From: an uncultured Lachnospiraceae bacterium
GTDB taxonomy: Bacteria; Bacillota; Clostridia; Lachnospirales; Lachnospiraceae
Assembly (NCBI GenBank): GCA_910587045.1
Contig: CAJULG010000022.1
Coordinates: 1-24,357, forward strand
Direction: 5' to 3'
DNA: 24,357 nt
Shown: positions 23,347 through 24,357 of the stretch, one piece after another
Position numbering within the stretch: the stretch's first letter is position 1
Layout of the letters: the number at the start of each line of letters is the position of its first letter
Notes under the pieces: generated by a model
Told to the model about the DNA's origin: nothing
Database searches by the model: none
What the model saw: only the letters and a program-made list of their open reading frames with translations
Position numbers and translations under genes: made by a program

Positions 23347-23811
23347 ATACAGAGGAATTTCGCCCTCATAGTTGTCGGCTCTTTCCAACAGAGGACCGGT
23401 TGCACCCATTGTAAAAGCTATATCACTGCTTCGGATAGACAATAGTTCCATTCCAATCTTCAGATTAAGAAAATCTAATATCTGCTGATTAAGCTGAATT
23501 ACACCATTCTCTGAAATATTTACCCAACAGTATGACCGCCCTTTGTATTTGACAAATTCGCCCTCTGCGGTCTGATAATTCAGTAAAGCCGGATTATCAG
23601 TAAGAATGTGTCCTAACTTTGACGGTTCTAACAATCCTTTTCTTGTCACACAAAAGCCGCCAGTGACCTTGCTTCCAGTAAAAAGATAGACTTTTCTCTC
23701 TGCTGTGGCGTTGTACTCTGTAAGAGCCTGTGTTGGGAGATGGATTGTCAAATCATTTCGTATCAGTGATTTTCCGAAAATAAATTTACCGCCTTTATTC
23801 ATCTGTGGCAT
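23344..23811 (-). CDS. Unrecognised protein with two AbrB-like halves
   Basis: A 155-residue protein that I do not recognise as a named family. It appears to contain two similar segments. One is NDLTIHLPTQALTEYNA followed by KVYLFTGS (about 19-47). The other is NGVIQLNQQILDFLNL followed by MELLSIRSS (about 102-129). Each has the strand-helix-strand pattern of a SpoVT/AbrB swapped-hairpin domain, in which a conserved proline or asparagine follows the first strand. AbrB-like proteins are DNA-binding transition regulators or antitoxins; here the link is by eye only. The ATG follows AAGGAG at about ten bases, and a good promoter with a dyad lies upstream. Codon use is AT-rich compared with guaA, suggesting transfer. 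Its stop codon is inside repeat copy 1. Confidence 0.6.
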   Translation of the reverse strand: MPQMNKGGKFIFGKSLIRNDLTIHLPTQALTEYNATAERKVYLFTGSKVTGGFCVTRKGLLEPSKLGHILTDNPALLNYQTAEGEFVKYKGRSYCWVNISENGVIQLNQQILDFLNLKIGMELLSIRSSDIAFTMGATGPLLERADNYEGEIPLY

Positions 23812-23835
23812 ATATCATCAACTCCTTTTCTTAAA

Positions 23836-23875
23836 AGTGGAAGTCCACTATACCACGAGAAAATTCAAATGTCAT
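23836..23875 (-). promoter_or_regulatory. Promoter with a start-site dyad for the AbrB-like gene
   Basis: On the minus strand ATGACA (23875-23870) is separated by 17 bases from TATAGT (23852-23847), each five of six to consensus. The inverted repeat AGTGGA-CT-TCCACT (23849-23836) overlaps the -10 and the expected start site. This would suit a repressor, possibly the protein itself. The promoter lies just outside repeat copy 2. Confidence 0.6.
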
Positions 23876-23878
23876 TAA

Positions 23879-23951
23879 GGCTCTCTAAAGTAGCTATAAT
23901 TATTTGACAAATACTGGATTTCGGACGGGTATTATGATACTTGCGTTTTTA
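23879..23951. repeat. Cassette-like intergenic repeat, copy 2
   Basis: Second copy, starting 602 bases after the first. It holds the same ordered blocks, including TTATTTGA, AATACTGGATT and GGGTATTATGATAC, then T5 (23946-23950). The hairpin is kept at 7 bp with loop TATG. Two substitutions relative to copy 1 keep pairing: a T-G pair becomes C-G, and a G-C becomes G-T. The stop codon of the phosphorylase gene (23949-23951) occupies the same place as the stop codon in copy 1, and similarity ends there. Confidence 0.75.
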
Positions 23952-24357
23952 CATGGCAAGTCCACATTCAAAGGCAAGAACCATATACTTTTCTGCGTTG
24001 GTAAGACCATAAGACGTTAAATCTCTGATTTCCCATGTTTCAGAACTAAGGTTGTCCGCTCCATATAAAAATTGAATAAAAGGAATGTGTCTGTATTTTG
24101 AAACCGCGAACATGGAAGCACATTCCATTTCTATGGCAAGACAGCCCTCCTGTTGGCGTTCCTTGATAGCGGAGAGTGTTTCCCTGTAAATAGCGTCCGA
24201 AGTCCATGTTTTGCCTTTTACATAGGGGTAGCCACAAGCTGTTAATACATTTTCTAATATTTGAATGGAATGTGTGTTTGCTTCGATTTCCGGTGAGGGT
24301 GTTATATAATGATAGCTTGTACCTTCATCACGGACAGCGGAAACAGGGATAATAATG
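23949..24357 (-). CDS. Nucleoside phosphorylase family protein (5' end beyond window)
   Basis: The last 135 residues of a minus-strand gene whose start lies right of the window. The fragment begins IIIPVSAVRDEGTSYHY and contains TWTSDAIYRETLSAI, then AIEMECASMFAVSKY, then IPFIQFLYGADNL. These match the C-terminal half of the PNP/uridine phosphorylase (PNP_UDP_1) fold; the EMECAS segment corresponds to the EME motif that binds ribose. Such enzymes split nucleosides with phosphate, or hydrolyse them in the related nucleosidases. The usual aspartate that selects purines cannot be assigned with confidence. AT-rich codon use and the shared downstream repeat link it to the neighbouring AbrB-like gene. 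Confidence 0.82.
   Translation of the reverse strand, partial: IIIPVSAVRDEGTSYHYITPSPEIEANTHSIQILENVLTACGYPYVKGKTWTSDAIYRETLSAIKERQQEGCLAIEMECASMFAVSKYRHIPFIQFLYGADNLSSETWEIRDLTSYGLTNAEKYMVLAFECGLAM

Noticed and set aside
23277..23951. Integron attC sites
   Set aside because: The repeats lack RYYYAAC/GTTRRRY cores and no integron integrase is visible. I report them only as cassette-like.
23277..23951. CRISPR-like array
   Set aside because: There are only two imperfect repeats, 602 bp apart, with a gene between them, and no cas genes.
24046..24237. 63-codon minus-strand frame at the right end
   Set aside because: It is an overlapping frame within the nucleoside phosphorylase fragment, which has clear family motifs.

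Overview
The window looks like a piece of chromosome from a Gram-positive anaerobe of the class Clostridia, most likely Lachnospiraceae. This is inferred from family composition: a LytTR/DUF3021 pair, a C_GCAxxG_C_C protein, a two-cluster Fe-S aldo/keto reductase, a PAS-GAF-GGDEF protein with a Cys-rich PAS, strong AGGAGG ribosome sites and several TTG/GTG starts. Most genes look like core genome with moderate GC. The two ends (about 218-1160 and 23277-24357) are visibly more AT-rich and look acquired. I see no CRISPR array, IS element, transposase, integrase or phage gene.

Layout. 1-217: tRNA-Gln(TTG) and tRNA-Lys(TTT). 226-1163: an accessory module beside the tRNAs, with two hairpins, a promoter carrying two TGTACA palindromes, a small ribbon-helix-helix protein, a RelB-like antitoxin with a YafQ-like toxin, and a perfect 16-bp terminator. 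1280-2774: a LytTR regulator with two small membrane proteins, translationally coupled. 2862-6511: DUF389 membrane protein, aroB, DUF2809 protein and PAP2 phosphatase. 6532-11602 (minus strand): a response regulator and histidine kinase followed by an ABC ATPase and an eight-helix FtsX-type permease, with a CTTAAG-N5-CTTAAT operator candidate between the two pairs. 11783-12869: a divergent ECF sigma factor with a one-helix membrane partner. 12929-14437 (minus): a soluble double-PAS chemoreceptor-like protein. 14697-18234: Fe-S aldo/keto reductase, diguanylate cyclase, HSL-family esterase. 18315-21485: mnmA, a C_GCAxxG_C_C protein, mutY and a DUF3783 protein. 21675-23216: guaA. 23277-24357: two minus-strand genes, each ending inside one copy of a ~70-bp repeat.

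How the genes may work together. The strongest regulatory unit is at 6532-12869. A phosphorelay probably controls an envelope-stress or peptide-type ABC transporter through the CTTAAK-type box, and is divergently paired with an ECF sigma/membrane-partner couple. The chemoreceptor-like protein and the diguanylate cyclase add two more sensory proteins nearby. The rest is housekeeping: chorismate pathway, tRNA thiolation, adenine-mismatch repair and GMP synthesis.

The most unusual structure is downstream of guaA. Two ~70-bp repeats 602 bp apart both place the stop codon of a minus-strand gene at the same internal position, and the similarity ends at that stop codon. This gives gene-plus-repeat units resembling cassettes, next to a gene whose 3' end is a known island insertion site. 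The array continues beyond the window, so this stays a hypothesis.
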